Assembly (NCBI GenBank): GCA_027486845.1
Contig: JAIXOL010000070.1
Coordinates: 1-55,932, forward strand
Length of the DNA stretch: 55,932 nucleotides
Reading direction: 5' to 3'
Source of the DNA: Cytophagaceae bacterium
Lineage (GTDB): Bacteria > Bacteroidota > Bacteroidia > Cytophagales > Spirosomataceae
Part shown: positions 1 through 9,067 of the stretch, piece by piece
How the letters are laid out: each line of letters begins with the position of its first letter
Position numbering within the stretch: position 1 is the first letter of the stretch
Translations under genes and position numbers: made by a program
The notes under the pieces: generated by a model
The model's input: only the letters and a program-made list of their open reading frames with translations
Database searches by the model: none
Told to the model about the DNA's origin: nothing

Positions 1-412
1 AACCCACTAAATCCTCAAATAATTCAACAATTCTTAAAATCTCGAAAAATTACCTTGAATTTTTTCAAAAAGTAGCATAAAATAAAAGCTGCCCCAAAAT
101 TACTTTTGAGACAGCCTCTCTTCTATTAAAATTTGATGTCGATTTTTTTAAAAAATCATTAACTCCGATGTTGCGTTTTATTATGTGAGTTTTTAACATA
201 TTTGGCTAAACATCAAGATTTTAGGTCTTGTGAGAAGATGTCTTCTTAAAAACTCAGCAACTTTCTAACGAGAATCGTTAATGGTTTAGTAGTATTTACG
301 GTTATCAAGACTCATACTATAAAGTTCACAATAAAGAAGAATATTTAATTTATTTTATCAGGTTAATAAACTTGACAAGGGGTTGGTTTTGCCAACCCTT
401 TATAATTGAATT
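1..412. other. Intergenic region with hairpins, no gene
   Basis: No convincing coding frame is visible. Two hairpins stand out: an imperfect one at 88-115 (GCTGcCcCAAAA paired with TTTTGaGaCAGC, loop TTAC) and the stem-loop at 377-401 listed separately. On the minus strand the 88-115 hairpin is followed by a T-rich stretch, so it could end a minus-strand transcript. Confidence 0.4.
377..401 (-). terminator. Stem-loop after the M14 peptidase gene
   Basis: A 10-bp stem (AAGGGGTTGG paired with CCAACCCTTT, one G-T pair) with a TTTTG loop lies 12 bp beyond the stop of the carboxypeptidase gene. The T-tract after the stem on the minus strand is poor, so it may be an RNA-stabilising hairpin rather than a full terminator. 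Confidence 0.5.
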
Positions 413-2977
413 TTACTCCTCCTCAGCTCCAAATTGTCCTCCAGAACTGATATTACTTCCAAAGAAGAGAGCATTTAAGAAAAGTTTGTTTGTTCCAAAC
501 CAAGTGCCTCTGAAATTTGGGTCGTCAGAAAACAATATTGCTCGACCGCTGCCTTCATAATTAATATTGATAGCAGCCGAATTTGAGATTCGCTTCAAAG
601 ATTCTTGATGTACATAGCCCGTAATTCTTGGATTTTGGGTATAAACCAATACCGAATTTGCAGCTCCAGTACTTCTTTCTAAAACCGTATTATTGTTTCT
701 ATAAATAGCCATTTTTTTGCTGGTATAACCAAAACCAATTGGACTCGTAATGTCAAGTTCGGCTTCAAAGACTGCACCGCCCGTTTGTTTTGAACCTTCT
801 GATGCTTGAAAATCTTCGTAGTTGATACGAACCTTATTACGACTGCTATCAGGTCTAGCTTCACGAAGTTTTTCTTTCACAATCTCTTGTTTTATTGCCC
901 ATTCTGTACCAGTTTTGAGTGTAATCAACGTTCCGCCATTAGACACCCATACTTTAAGTTTCTGAGTTGAAGGTTTGTCCAAAGCAGCATAGTTACCTCC
1001 AACCAGTACAATCGTATTATAACGATTGATATTCAAACGAGCAAAATTATAAACTTCTACTTTTGTAATTGGCATACCGATTTTTGTATCCAATAAATGC
1101 CAAACTTCACCTGCTTCTGATGCTGTAACGCCACTACCTACAAGCATCATAGCCTGTGGTTTTTTGACGGTCTGAAAACTATTACTTCCTAAATCAATTC
1201 CCGACGTACTAAATCCTGTTGAAACTGCTTCAACCGTAACGCCTGTATTTTGCGAGATTTGTTTCAATTTTTGATATAATTCTTCAGAATTTATTTGTTG
1301 CTTTTGCACAGAAACCAATAAAGTACCATGACCGTATTCTCTACCTCCGATACTGAATTTTTTGAAAGATGTTTTTGTAAGTATTTGATTATTAAGCAAT
1401 TGGTTGAGGGCTTTTGGAGCATAATAATCTGTCCAATCAATCAGATACGCATATTCACTTTTGATGAGTGGGGCAGGAGTAGGCTTTAAATCTGATTTGG
1501 TGATACGTTCACCTTTTTGAAAAGAACCTTTTAACTCAGCATGTGGAAGTCCATAAGCCAAAGCTAAGTTCCAAGCCGAAGCATCGTAAAACAAACTATC
1601 GGCAAAAGTTGTAGGGCGGTCAAAAATTGAACGAACCATCAAAAACTGAGGTTGTGCCGATGGAATCACAACCGCTTTCCCTTTCTTGAAAGTAGAGCCA
1701 TTTTCTGTAACATCGCCTGCTAAATGATAAAATTCGATATCATGTTGTAGCAATAAATCCCAAAAAGCACGATTTCGACTTTGGTCACTGGCATCACCAA
1801 TAATATATGCTTTGGTTGCAAATTTTTGTCCTTGAGCAATTATTTCTGAAAAGAAGTTACGCTGATGCTTTAAAAGATTCTCTCTCTCAGCCAATGATGC
1901 ACGCACCGTTGCTAAAGCATTAACGAGTTGGTTCCTGATGGTAAATCCAAAAGTTAAGTCTCCATTTTGACTTTCTTGTATGTGTCCACGAGAACTTGCT
2001 TGCTCAAATAAAAGTCCCAAACCACCTTCCATATCAGGATAGCTCGACCCATAACCTGGGTAAAAATTATCGAAAGATTCTTTGGTATAATACAAAGAAC
2101 CAATTTCGTTCATGGCTTGCTCAAAATACTTGACAAATTTACTGTTTAAATCACGATAAACTGATTTTGGTACAAGTGGATTTTCGGCATTTTCTTTAGT
2201 TGGTTCAAAGAAATGTGATGCATTTGTACCCATTTCGTGAAAATCAGTCACAACATTAGGCAACCATTGATGATAAAATGCCAAGCGATTTCTACTTTCA
2301 ACATTTACCGCCAAATACCAATCACGGTTCAAATCAAACCAATAATGATTTGTGCGTCCACCCGGCCAAACTTCATTGTGTTCACGGTCGTTAGCATCTG
2401 CCACCATAGGCTCGCCTTTGTGCATATTTGCCCAGTGGGTGTGGCGGTCTCGACCGTCAGGGTTTATGACAGGCTCCATCAAAATCACTGCATCTTTGAG
2501 CCAGCCAATCGCTTCAGGGTCTTCGGTAGCGGTCAAATAATAAGCGGTCAGAATTGAAGCCTCACCACCCGAAGGTTCATTGCCGTGTACATTATAGCCC
2601 AACCAAATAATAGCAGGTGCTTTTTTTGTATCGGGCATTGGTTTGGTTGGGTCTGTGATTGTCAAATGCTCTTTTCTGATTTCTTCCAAACGTTTGATAT
2701 TTTCAGGAGCAGAAATAGTCACTATGATTTGCTCACGATGCTCATTGGTTTCTCCTATTTTCTGAACAGTTACACGGTCAGATACTCGGTCGAGTTCACG
2801 CATATATTCAACTAACTTATCATGGCGAGTGTGGTGAGATCCAATGCCATAACCCAAAAATTGCTCGGGAGTTGGAATAGCAGGATTTAATTGTTTTTTA
2901 GGAAAAAAATAATCCTTTTGGGCAAATGAAATGGCAGAAATGCCAAGGAAGTAAACAAACATTAAAAGTTTCTTCAC
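413..2977 (-). CDS. Secreted M14-family zinc carboxypeptidase
   Basis: This protein of about 854 residues probably cleaves C-terminal residues from peptides outside the cytoplasm. It has an N-terminal signal peptide (KKLLMFVYFLGISAISFAQ). The M14 metal motif HGNEPSG is at about residues 131-137, followed by NPDGRDRH, LNRDW and TDFHEMG, the usual substrate and metal-ligand regions. LFEQASSRG is a candidate for the catalytic Glu segment. The C-terminal third (VGSGVTASEAGEVWHLL onward) resembles the class I glutamine-amidotransferase-like domain often fused to Bacteroidota M14 enzymes. I chose a GTG start at 2977 because it puts a canonical signal peptide at the N-terminus; ATG at 2962 is the alternative. 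It lies downstream of hpt and a small DUF gene on the same strand. The substrate cannot be told from sequence. Confidence 0.85.
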   Translation of the reverse strand: MKKLLMFVYFLGISAISFAQKDYFFPKKQLNPAIPTPEQFLGYGIGSHHTRHDKLVEYMRELDRVSDRVTVQKIGETNEHREQIIVTISAPENIKRLEEIRKEHLTITDPTKPMPDTKKAPAIIWLGYNVHGNEPSGGEASILTAYYLTATEDPEAIGWLKDAVILMEPVINPDGRDRHTHWANMHKGEPMVADANDREHNEVWPGGRTNHYWFDLNRDWYLAVNVESRNRLAFYHQWLPNVVTDFHEMGTNASHFFEPTKENAENPLVPKSVYRDLNSKFVKYFEQAMNEIGSLYYTKESFDNFYPGYGSSYPDMEGGLGLLFEQASSRGHIQESQNGDLTFGFTIRNQLVNALATVRASLAERENLLKHQRNFFSEIIAQGQKFATKAYIIGDASDQSRNRAFWDLLLQHDIEFYHLAGDVTENGSTFKKGKAVVIPSAQPQFLMVRSIFDRPTTFADSLFYDASAWNLALAYGLPHAELKGSFQKGERITKSDLKPTPAPLIKSEYAYLIDWTDYYAPKALNQLLNNQILTKTSFKKFSIGGREYGHGTLLVSVQKQQINSEELYQKLKQISQNTGVTVEAVSTGFSTSGIDLGSNSFQTVKKPQAMMLVGSGVTASEAGEVWHLLDTKIGMPITKVEVYNFARLNINRYNTIVLVGGNYAALDKPSTQKLKVWVSNGGTLITLKTGTEWAIKQEIVKEKLREARPDSSRNKVRINYEDFQASEGSKQTGGAVFEAELDITSPIGFGYTSKKMAIYRNNNTVLERSTGAANSVLVYTQNPRITGYVHQESLKRISNSAAININYEGSGRAILFSDDPNFRGTWFGTNKLFLNALFFGSNISSGGQFGAEEE

Positions 2978-3075
2978 GGTGATTTTATGGTTAAGTTTGA
3001 GATAAATAAAGTTAAGAAAAAAGGCCAATGTTTTGATGGTCTTTTATGAAATTTTGGTGCTTATTTTTGCATATT

Positions 3076-3354
3076 CTACAATAATTTATATTTTTCTGGT
3101 TTAGAGCCAGTTCGTTCTATTATTACTCTTGCCTCTAAATCAAGCTTTACTGTTTCGCCGTACCATTGGATTCCACCCTCAAAAGAATCTTTCAGATTTT
3201 CATATAACTTCTCCATTAGTTCGGTATGAGTTGGTTCGGTTTTGTTTAAAATAGATAGAATATTCTCTTTTATTACCAAATACTTTTCTAAGGAAATACG
3301 TTTGTTCGTCTTTCCTGCTTGTGGGTGAAGTGTCTGTATTTGTTCGCTTTTCAT
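3076..3354 (-). CDS. Small DUF6958-like cytoplasmic protein
   Basis: A 92-residue protein with no signal peptide or membrane segment. The central and C-terminal part (LSILNKTEPTHTELMEKLYE, GGIQWYGETVKLDLEARVII, GSKPEKYKL) looks like a small winged-helix fold and matches what I remember of the DUF6958 family. Its molecular function is not known to me. It begins 28 bp after the end of hpt and precedes the M14 peptidase gene, so the three probably form one transcript. A DNA- or nucleic-acid-binding role is possible from the fold but is only inference. Confidence 0.6.
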   Translation of the reverse strand: MKSEQIQTLHPQAGKTNKRISLEKYLVIKENILSILNKTEPTHTELMEKLYENLKDSFEGGIQWYGETVKLDLEARVIIERTGSKPEKYKLL

Positions 3355-3382
3355 ATTTTGAAATAGACTGTGTTATGATTTT

Positions 3383-3940
3383 TTACTCTTTCAATACATA
3401 AATAGCATCTAAATTTCTGCCAAAACCATCATAATCAAGTCCATAACCAACCACAAATTTATTTTCAATCTCGAAACCAACGTAATCGAGTTTTAGAGGA
3501 ACTTTCAAGGCTTCGGGTTTGAAAAGCATTGTCATGATTTTTATTGAAGCGGGTTTTTGCGACGCCAATTGACCCAAAATCTCTTGCATTGTCATTCCCG
3601 TATCTACTATATCCTCGACGATAATAATATCACGATTCTGAATTTCTTCTTTTAAACCTAAAATCTGCTTTACTTTGCCCGTAGATTCAGTATTTTGGTA
3701 TGAAGAAACTCTGATAAAAGTAATTTCACACTCAATTTCAATAGATTTGAAAAGGTCTGCCAAAAACATAAATGAACCATTCAAAACTCCAATCATTAAT
3801 GGATTTTTTCCTCCATAATCTTTGTTAATTTCTTGAGCAAGTATTTTTATCCGTTCTTGCAGTGTCGCAGATGCGATGAAAGGCACGAACGATTTATCTC
3901 TGACTTGTTTCATTTCGGTGATAATTTTATTAGGATGCAA
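3383..3940 (-). CDS. hpt: Hypoxanthine phosphoribosyltransferase
   Basis: A purine-salvage enzyme that transfers ribose-5-phosphate from PRPP to hypoxanthine or guanine in the cytosol. The 185-residue length is typical. The PRPP-binding signature IIIVEDIVDTGMT is at about residues 100-112, and the upstream loop LMIGVLNGSFMFLADL and the C-terminal VGYGLDYDGFGRNL base-binding region are both present. The ATG at 3940 is used; an internal ATG nine codons later (MKQVRDKSF) is an alternative start. It is the first gene of a minus-strand run and is divergent from the TPR gene, with a striking palindrome in between. Purine salvage is also served by the phosphorylase gene at 20.8 kb. Confidence 0.93.
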   Translation of the reverse strand: MHPNKIITEMKQVRDKSFVPFIASATLQERIKILAQEINKDYGGKNPLMIGVLNGSFMFLADLFKSIEIECEITFIRVSSYQNTESTGKVKQILGLKEEIQNRDIIIVEDIVDTGMTMQEILGQLASQKPASIKIMTMLFKPEALKVPLKLDYVGFEIENKFVVGYGLDYDGFGRNLDAIYVLKE

Positions 3941-3974
3941 TTTAAGAAAATGATTTGACTTTTTTGAAGAGCCG

Positions 3975-4035
3975 AAGGAAGTCTTCGTTGGGCGACATTC
4001 ACTCTGAGGGGGACGCCCAGTCCGAAGACTTCCTT
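3975..4035. repeat. Long GC-rich intergenic inverted repeat
   Basis: The arms AAGGAAGTCTTCG (3975-3987) and CGAAGACTTCCTT (4023-4035) are perfectly complementary. After a small internal loop, TGGGCG (3989-3994) pairs with CGCCCA (4014-4019), leaving a 19-base loop. The element is much more GC-rich than its surroundings and sits between the divergent hpt and TPR genes. It has no T-tract. It looks like a dispersed palindromic repeat or a large structured leader. Confidence 0.7.
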
Positions 4036-4123
4036 TAGAAAATTATAAAATAATTTTAAGAAAATTTTAAGTTTATATAATTTGAAAACCAAACAGGCGT
4101 TAATGTTGCATAAAAGCTATTTT

Positions 4124-5368
4124 ATGAATATCGTAAAAAGAATGTTATTGAAGATAAGTATTAAAAGTTTGTTTTTGCTTATGTTGTTGAGCCAAGTTGT
4201 AGTGGCTCAATTTTCGTGGTTTGGTGGAAGTACAAAAAAGAAACAACACGAAGTTTTGTTGGCCAACCGAGCAATTCAGATTGAGGCTACGCAGGCCATC
4301 AACAATATGTATAATTTTAAGTATGATGCCGCCGAGCGAGATTTTAAATGGTTAACCGTTAAATACCCTGAGCATCCAATTGGCTTTTTCTTGTTGGGAC
4401 TAAATGAATGGTGGAAAATCGTTCCTGATACCAAAGATGAATCGCACGATGATAAATTTATTGCAAACATGGACAGAGCTATTGATTTAGCTGACGAAAT
4501 GCTTGATGATGATGATGGCGATAAAGAAGCAGCCTTTTTTCAAGCAGCTGCTTATGCTTTCAAAGGGCGTTTGCATTCAGAGCGAGGAAGTTGGATAAAA
4601 GCAGCATGGGATGGCAAACAAGCCATGAAATATTTGGACAAATGTCGTGGTTTTGGCGATTTTAGTCCCGAATTAGCTATTGGTGATGGGTTGTATAACT
4701 ATTATTCAAAATGGATTCCAGAAAATTACCCATCGCTCAAACCGATGTTGATTTTCTTTCATAAAGGTGTTAAAGCACAGGGAATTAAGCAGTTAGAGTA
4801 TGTGGCATCAAATGCATTTTATACTCGAATGGAAGCAAAGTATTTTTTAATGCAAATCTATTCGATGGAAAATCAGCACCAAAAAGCATATTATGAGGCT
4901 GTTCAGATGCACGCCATGTATCCTGATAATTCTTTTTTTCACCGATATGCTGCTCGTACAGCTTTTATGCTTGGAAAATCTGATGAAGCCGAAAAACTGG
5001 CCGAAGAATTATTGGCCAATGTCAACGTAGCGAAATTTGGTTATGAAAGCACGGCAGGGCGTTATGCGGCCTATATTTTGGGCTATATAAATTATAATTA
5101 TAAAAGAGATTTGCCCAAAGCTAAAGAATATTATCAAAAAACCATTGATTTTGCCTTGCAAAATGACTCAAAAGATTCGGGATATTTTCTTGGAGCGAAT
5201 CTTACATTGGGCAAAATTGCCAGTGCAGAAAAGGATTATACAAAAGCTCTGCAATATTTCAATATTGTAACAAATAATGGCGATAAAAAACTGGAAACCT
5301 ATAAAGAAGCTAAGAAACTGTTAGAAGATACAAAAAAGTTGATGAAAGCCGATAAGAAAAAGAAATAA
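4124..5368 (+). CDS. Secreted tetratricopeptide-repeat protein
   Basis: A protein of about 414 residues with an N-terminal signal peptide (SLFLLMLLSQVVVAQ) followed by helical TPR-like repeats, for example residues with AAERDFKWLTVKYPEHPIG, RAIDLADEMLDDDD and KALQYFNIVTNNGDKKLETY. The C-terminus is Lys-rich. TPR proteins usually act as scaffolds, here in the periplasm. No catalytic motif is seen. The longest frame starts at a TTG (4082); ATG at 4124 gives a better signal peptide, and ATG at 4142 is a third choice. The gene is followed 58 bp later by the metallophosphoesterase gene, so co-transcription is likely. No specific partner can be named. Confidence 0.8.
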   Translation: MNIVKRMLLKISIKSLFLLMLLSQVVVAQFSWFGGSTKKKQHEVLLANRAIQIEATQAINNMYNFKYDAAERDFKWLTVKYPEHPIGFFLLGLNEWWKIVPDTKDESHDDKFIANMDRAIDLADEMLDDDDGDKEAAFFQAAAYAFKGRLHSERGSWIKAAWDGKQAMKYLDKCRGFGDFSPELAIGDGLYNYYSKWIPENYPSLKPMLIFFHKGVKAQGIKQLEYVASNAFYTRMEAKYFLMQIYSMENQHQKAYYEAVQMHAMYPDNSFFHRYAARTAFMLGKSDEAEKLAEELLANVNVAKFGYESTAGRYAAYILGYINYNYKRDLPKAKEYYQKTIDFALQNDSKDSGYFLGANLTLGKIASAEKDYTKALQYFNIVTNNGDKKLETYKEAKKLLEDTKKLMKADKKKK

Positions 5369-5426
5369 TAAGTTTCTGTAGATAAAACTACATTTGAGCG
5401 TATTTTTGAGGAAATTTTCCAGAAAT

Positions 5427-7802
5427 ATGCTCAAAAAAGTTTTTAAAATAACCATATTCATTTATTCAATATTAGCCTTTCCAATCGGTGAGAGTTGGGT
5501 GAGTTTTTTACAAGCTCAAACTGTCATTCGTGGGCCGTATTTACAGCAATTAAGTCAGAAGGGTATCATTATTCGCTGGCGAACTAATGTGCCGACAAGT
5601 AGTAAAATTATTTTCATTAGTGAAGATGATGAAAAAAAAGGAGTTCAGATATCAGATTTTGTTGGAAATCCGGCTCTTTCAATAGATCATATCATTCAGT
5701 TATCTGGTTTAAAACCAAATACAAAATATTTTTACTCTGTTGCAACAAACGACAAAACTTTATCTATTAGTAAAGACTACTATTTCATAACTGCCCCATC
5801 TCCAACCGACAATCGCCCAATAAATATTTGGGCAATGGGAGATTTTGGCGATGATTCTAAGGAAACGTATATAAAAAATCAAACGGATGTAAAAGAGCAA
5901 TATCTCAAAAATAAATCAAACCATACCGATTTATGGCTTTGGTTAGGCGATAATGCTTATTGTTGCGGAACCGATATTGCGTATCAACGTCAAGTTTTTG
6001 ATTTTTATGGAAGTAAAATTCTTGGAAACACTCCTTTTTTTCCAGTACCTGGCAACCACGAATATTCTGAAACTGTAACCGCTCAAGTCGATAAGAAAAT
6101 TAATTATTTTAATATAATTAGTGTCCCAACCGAAGGCGAAATGGGTGGTTTGGCTTCGCAAACTAAAGAATATTACTCTTATAATTTTGGAAATATTCAC
6201 TTCGTTGCCCTCGATTCTTATGGTTTAGATGAAGGTAAATATAGATTAAATGACCCCCAAAGTCGACAAAACAAATGGCTTATCAATGATTTGGAAGCTA
6301 ATAAAGGTAAGTCTTTATGGACAATTGTTACTTTTCATCATCCACCTTATACAAAGCGTTCGCATGATTCTGATAGAGAACTTGATTTAGTTGCTATAAG
6401 GGAAGGTTTAGTGCCTATTTTTGATATGTATAAGGTAGATATGGTCTTGAATGGACATAGCCATTCATACGAACGTTCACATCTAATGAAAGGCCATATC
6501 GGAAAATCTTTCACTTTCAACGATTATATACATCCAACCCAATGGGCCAATGGTAAATATGAGAAGAAGGCTGACTCACGACCGTATATAAATAAAGATG
6601 AAGGTACAATTTACTGCGTAGTAGGTTCGGCTGGTCGCCTCGATTGGAATGGCGAGCCAAATCCGCATCCAAGTTCTGTATATTCTAATATTTCGATTGG
6701 TGGTTCGCTGCTTTTTACCATCGATGACAACCGTCTTGATGCCCGTTGGTTAGCCACCGATGGTGTAATTCGAGATTATTTTACAGTTTTTAAGAATGTT
6801 AATAAAACTGAGAAAAAAACCGTTGAATATGGACAAGATATACGTCTGACTTCTTCTTGGAAAGGCTCACATTTGTGGTCAAATGGAGTTAATAATAAAG
6901 ATTTTATTGAGTTTTCTCCCCGAAAAGATACGCTTATTTCTGTGGTAGATTCTTTGGGATTTCTAAAAGATAATTTTCAAATTTCGGTTTTACCTCAGCC
7001 GATTGTTTTAACCGAATTTCCAGAAAATGAACAACTATGTATAAAAAACAATGTAAATGTACCATTTTCAGTAAAAAATACACAACTTGATAAATGGGAA
7101 TATCAACTCGAATTATCCGACGCCAATGGTTCATTTGCGAAACCTTTGATACTAGGAAAAGCAAATAAAAGTCCGTTTCAGATAGTTTTGTCAGATTCTT
7201 TGCCAGAAGGGAAAAGTTACCGCTTTAGAGTAAGAGCCAATGTAGATTATTTTGAGGCAATTCCAGGTAAAAGTTTTTCAATCAGCATGCCAGCCTCCGT
7301 AGGTTTTGTAGGCAATAAAGTTATGCCATTTGATACCACATTAACCCTAAATTTAAGATTTGCAGGAACTCCGCCATTTACATACAAAATTACTACTTTA
7401 CTCCAATCTACTTCTTCAGTAAAAGAAATTAGTTTAAAGGTAAAACAAATTGTAGCCACTAATTACACCATCGAAAAAGTGAGTAATCAATGTGGAGTTG
7501 GTGTGATTTTAGCAGATAATATTGTGAGTGTGTTAGCACCTCTGGGCAATGAAGGAGCCTCTGAAAAAATTAGTATTTTCCCCAATCCAACTTCTGATGA
7601 AATCACTATTGAAAATCATACAGCTAGACCAATTATTGGAACTTTGACTGTTAAAGATGTAAGGGGAAGACAGGTTTTACAAAAGAATTTATCATTTAAT
7701 CAAATAGAGAAAGTTTCTTTAAACGATTTGTATTCAGGTGTATACATTATCAATATTAAATCAGCTACTTTAAAATTTAGCAAGAAAATCATTAAAAATT
7801 GA
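5427..7802 (+). CDS. T9SS-exported purple acid phosphatase-like metallophosphoesterase
   Basis: A 791-residue secreted phosphoesterase. After the signal peptide there is a purple-acid-phosphatase N-terminal Fn3-like domain (GPYLQQLSQKGIIIRWRT). The calcineurin-like catalytic domain carries all five metal-binding blocks: GDFGDD, GDNAYCCG, GNHEY, HHPPYTKR and GHSHSYER. A beta-rich linker follows, and the last about 75 residues (ISIFPNPTSDEITIEN to the terminal KKIIKN) are a type A Por secretion sorting domain, so the enzyme is exported and probably attached to the surface by the type IX system. ATG at 5427 is preferred over the upstream TTG at 5394 because the signal peptide then starts normally. 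The likely role is phosphate scavenging from organic esters; the substrate is not known. Confidence 0.9.
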   Translation: MLKKVFKITIFIYSILAFPIGESWVSFLQAQTVIRGPYLQQLSQKGIIIRWRTNVPTSSKIIFISEDDEKKGVQISDFVGNPALSIDHIIQLSGLKPNTKYFYSVATNDKTLSISKDYYFITAPSPTDNRPINIWAMGDFGDDSKETYIKNQTDVKEQYLKNKSNHTDLWLWLGDNAYCCGTDIAYQRQVFDFYGSKILGNTPFFPVPGNHEYSETVTAQVDKKINYFNIISVPTEGEMGGLASQTKEYYSYNFGNIHFVALDSYGLDEGKYRLNDPQSRQNKWLINDLEANKGKSLWTIVTFHHPPYTKRSHDSDRELDLVAIREGLVPIFDMYKVDMVLNGHSHSYERSHLMKGHIGKSFTFNDYIHPTQWANGKYEKKADSRPYINKDEGTIYCVVGSAGRLDWNGEPNPHPSSVYSNISIGGSLLFTIDDNRLDARWLATDGVIRDYFTVFKNVNKTEKKTVEYGQDIRLTSSWKGSHLWSNGVNNKDFIEFSPRKDTLISVVDSLGFLKDNFQISVLPQPIVLTEFPENEQLCIKNNVNVPFSVKNTQLDKWEYQLELSDANGSFAKPLILGKANKSPFQIVLSDSLPEGKSYRFRVRANVDYFEAIPGKSFSISMPASVGFVGNKVMPFDTTLTLNLRFAGTPPFTYKITTLLQSTSSVKEISLKVKQIVATNYTIEKVSNQCGVGVILADNIVSVLAPLGNEGASEKISIFPNPTSDEITIENHTARPIIGTLTVKDVRGRQVLQKNLSFNQIEKVSLNDLYSGVYIINIKSATLKFSKKIIKN

Positions 7803-7813
7803 TTTATAAACGC

Positions 7814-7851
7814 AAAAAAAGCTCTAAAATGAATAATTTTAGAGCTTTTTT
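7814..7851. terminator. Bidirectional intrinsic terminator
   Basis: GCTCTAAAAT (7821-7830) pairs perfectly with ATTTTAGAGC (7836-7845) around a GAATA loop, with A7 on the left and T6 on the right. It can end both the phosphoesterase gene and the convergent Lrp/AsnC gene. Confidence 0.9.
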
Positions 7852-7910
7852 GTTGTATTTGAAGTTTTTTTGGACTACCAACTGATGGTCTGTAGAATAA
7901 CAAATTTCTA

Positions 7911-8381
7911 TCAAGGTACTGGTAAAACCTGCGTATCTTTGAAAGTAGAAAGAATCACCATTGTTTGGGTGCTTGCTACCTCTTCAATCTCATTAATGGT
8001 TTCCATGATAAGTTTTTGATAAGAATTTATATCTTTTGCAATAACTTTAAGTAAAAAATCGCATGAACCAGTTACGTGATGACATTCGATGATTTCTGGT
8101 ACAGTAGAAATTTTTTCGACAAAAGCTTCACTTACTGCTTTTCTATGTCCAGCAAGAGATACTTGCACAAATGTCATTACTCCAAGACCAACTTTTTCTC
8201 TATCTATTTGAGCATGGTAACTTTTAATGATACCCGAAGTTTCTAGTTTTTTTACTCTTTCGAGGGTAGGTGCAGGAGATAAACCGATTTCTTTTGAAAG
8301 TTGAGCGTTGGTAATTTTACCATTACTTTGAAGTATTTCCAGAAGGCTGTGGTCTATCTGGTCAAGTTTGTTAATACTCAT
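7911..8381 (-). CDS. Lrp/AsnC-family transcriptional regulator
   Basis: A 156-residue feast/famine regulator that binds DNA as a multimer and senses amino acids or related small molecules. The N-terminal winged helix-turn-helix is at residues 5-60 (LDQIDHSLLEILQSNGKITN, LSKEIGLSPAPTLERVKKLE) and the C-terminal RAM/AsnC effector domain at about 68-150 (VTGSCDFLLKVIAKDINSYQ). Length and motifs are normal. It is monocistronic, convergent with the phosphoesterase and separated from it by a bidirectional terminator. Its targets cannot be inferred from the neighbours; autoregulation is common in the family. Confidence 0.92.
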   Translation of the reverse strand: MSINKLDQIDHSLLEILQSNGKITNAQLSKEIGLSPAPTLERVKKLETSGIIKSYHAQIDREKVGLGVMTFVQVSLAGHRKAVSEAFVEKISTVPEIIECHHVTGSCDFLLKVIAKDINSYQKLIMETINEIEEVASTQTMVILSTFKDTQVLPVP

Positions 8382-8526
8382 TTGGAGTAATTGTTTTATT
8401 AGAAGTGCAATATATTATTTGGCACAAAGTTACTGCTTTTTTGAATTAATCAATTATAAATTCTGAAAAATTCACAAAAAAGAAAACTTATTTTGGAAAA
8501 ACCGACGAAAACAGAAGTTATGTTTA

Positions 8527-8820
8527 TTATCGTTTTGAAACTTTATTAAATGAAATATTTCGCTGACGACTACATTTATGTCTAAAATCAGCTATCACCG
8601 ATTTGGCCAAATGTTTTGTATTTCGTCCTTGAACACGCTCTCTCCACATTCGCCAAGAGGAAGGTTTCATTTCTCTACGCATCAATTCTATTACCTCTTG
8701 TTCTTTCAAACCAAATTGAATCTCAATCGCATCAAATGGTGTTCGGTCTTCCCAAGCCATTTCTACAATTCTATCTTTATCAATGTCGATTAAGGCTTTA
8801 TATTTTTCTTTTGAATTCAT
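8527..8820 (-). CDS. TIGR03643 / DUF2805 family protein
   Basis: A 97-residue cytoplasmic protein. The conserved core (DRIVEMAWEDRTPFDAIEIQ, GLKEQEVIELMRREMKPSSW, RMWRERVQGRNTKH) is diagnostic of TIGR03643 (DUF2805), a family of unknown biochemical function frequently encoded beside cryptochrome/photolyase genes. The N-terminal half looks like a helix-turn-helix. ATG at 8820 (MNSKEKYKAL) is preferred to the longer frame starting at 8841 because the conserved family region begins here. It is divergent from the DUF2256 gene at 8918, a pairing that recurs in bacteria, which supports both calls. No photolyase gene is visible in this window. Confidence 0.85.
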   Translation of the reverse strand: MNSKEKYKALIDIDKDRIVEMAWEDRTPFDAIEIQFGLKEQEVIELMRREMKPSSWRMWRERVQGRNTKHLAKSVIADFRHKCSRQRNISFNKVSKR

Positions 8821-8917
8821 AAAAATCATTCTTATTTTCATTGCTTATAACAAAAGCTAAACTAGATTGTTTTATGAAAGAGAGTTTTATAATTGAAATT
8901 CAGTGTAGTCCTGAAAA

Positions 8918-9067
8918 ATGAAAGGTGTAAAAAAAGAAAATCTTCCATCGAAAATGTGTAGCAGTTGCGGAAGACCATTTACATGGCGAAAAAAATGGGA
9001 GAAAGTATGGGATGACGTTAAATATTGTAGTGATGCTTGCCGAAGAGGTAAAAATCCATTAAAGTAA
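8918..9067 (+). CDS. DUF2256 family small zinc-ribbon protein
   Basis: A 49-residue protein, short enough to escape routine gene calling. It starts [12 protein letters not shown] and carries four cysteines in two pairs: [14 protein letters not shown] and Y-C-SDA-C-RR, the DUF2256 signature, consistent with a small treble-clef or zinc-ribbon. DUF2256 proteins are commonly encoded next to TIGR03643 and photolyase-like genes, as here. The function is unknown; zinc binding is inferred from the Cys spacing. The last nine bases overlap, tail to tail, the end of the alkyltransferase-like gene on the other strand. Confidence 0.88.
   Translation: MKGVKKENLPSKMCSSCGRPFTWRKKWEKVWDDVKYCSDACRRGKNPLK

Noticed and set aside
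3910-4092. 60-codon minus-strand frame across the hpt/TPR gap
   Set aside because: It consists of the palindrome and AT-rich spacer and has no similarity to any protein I recognise.
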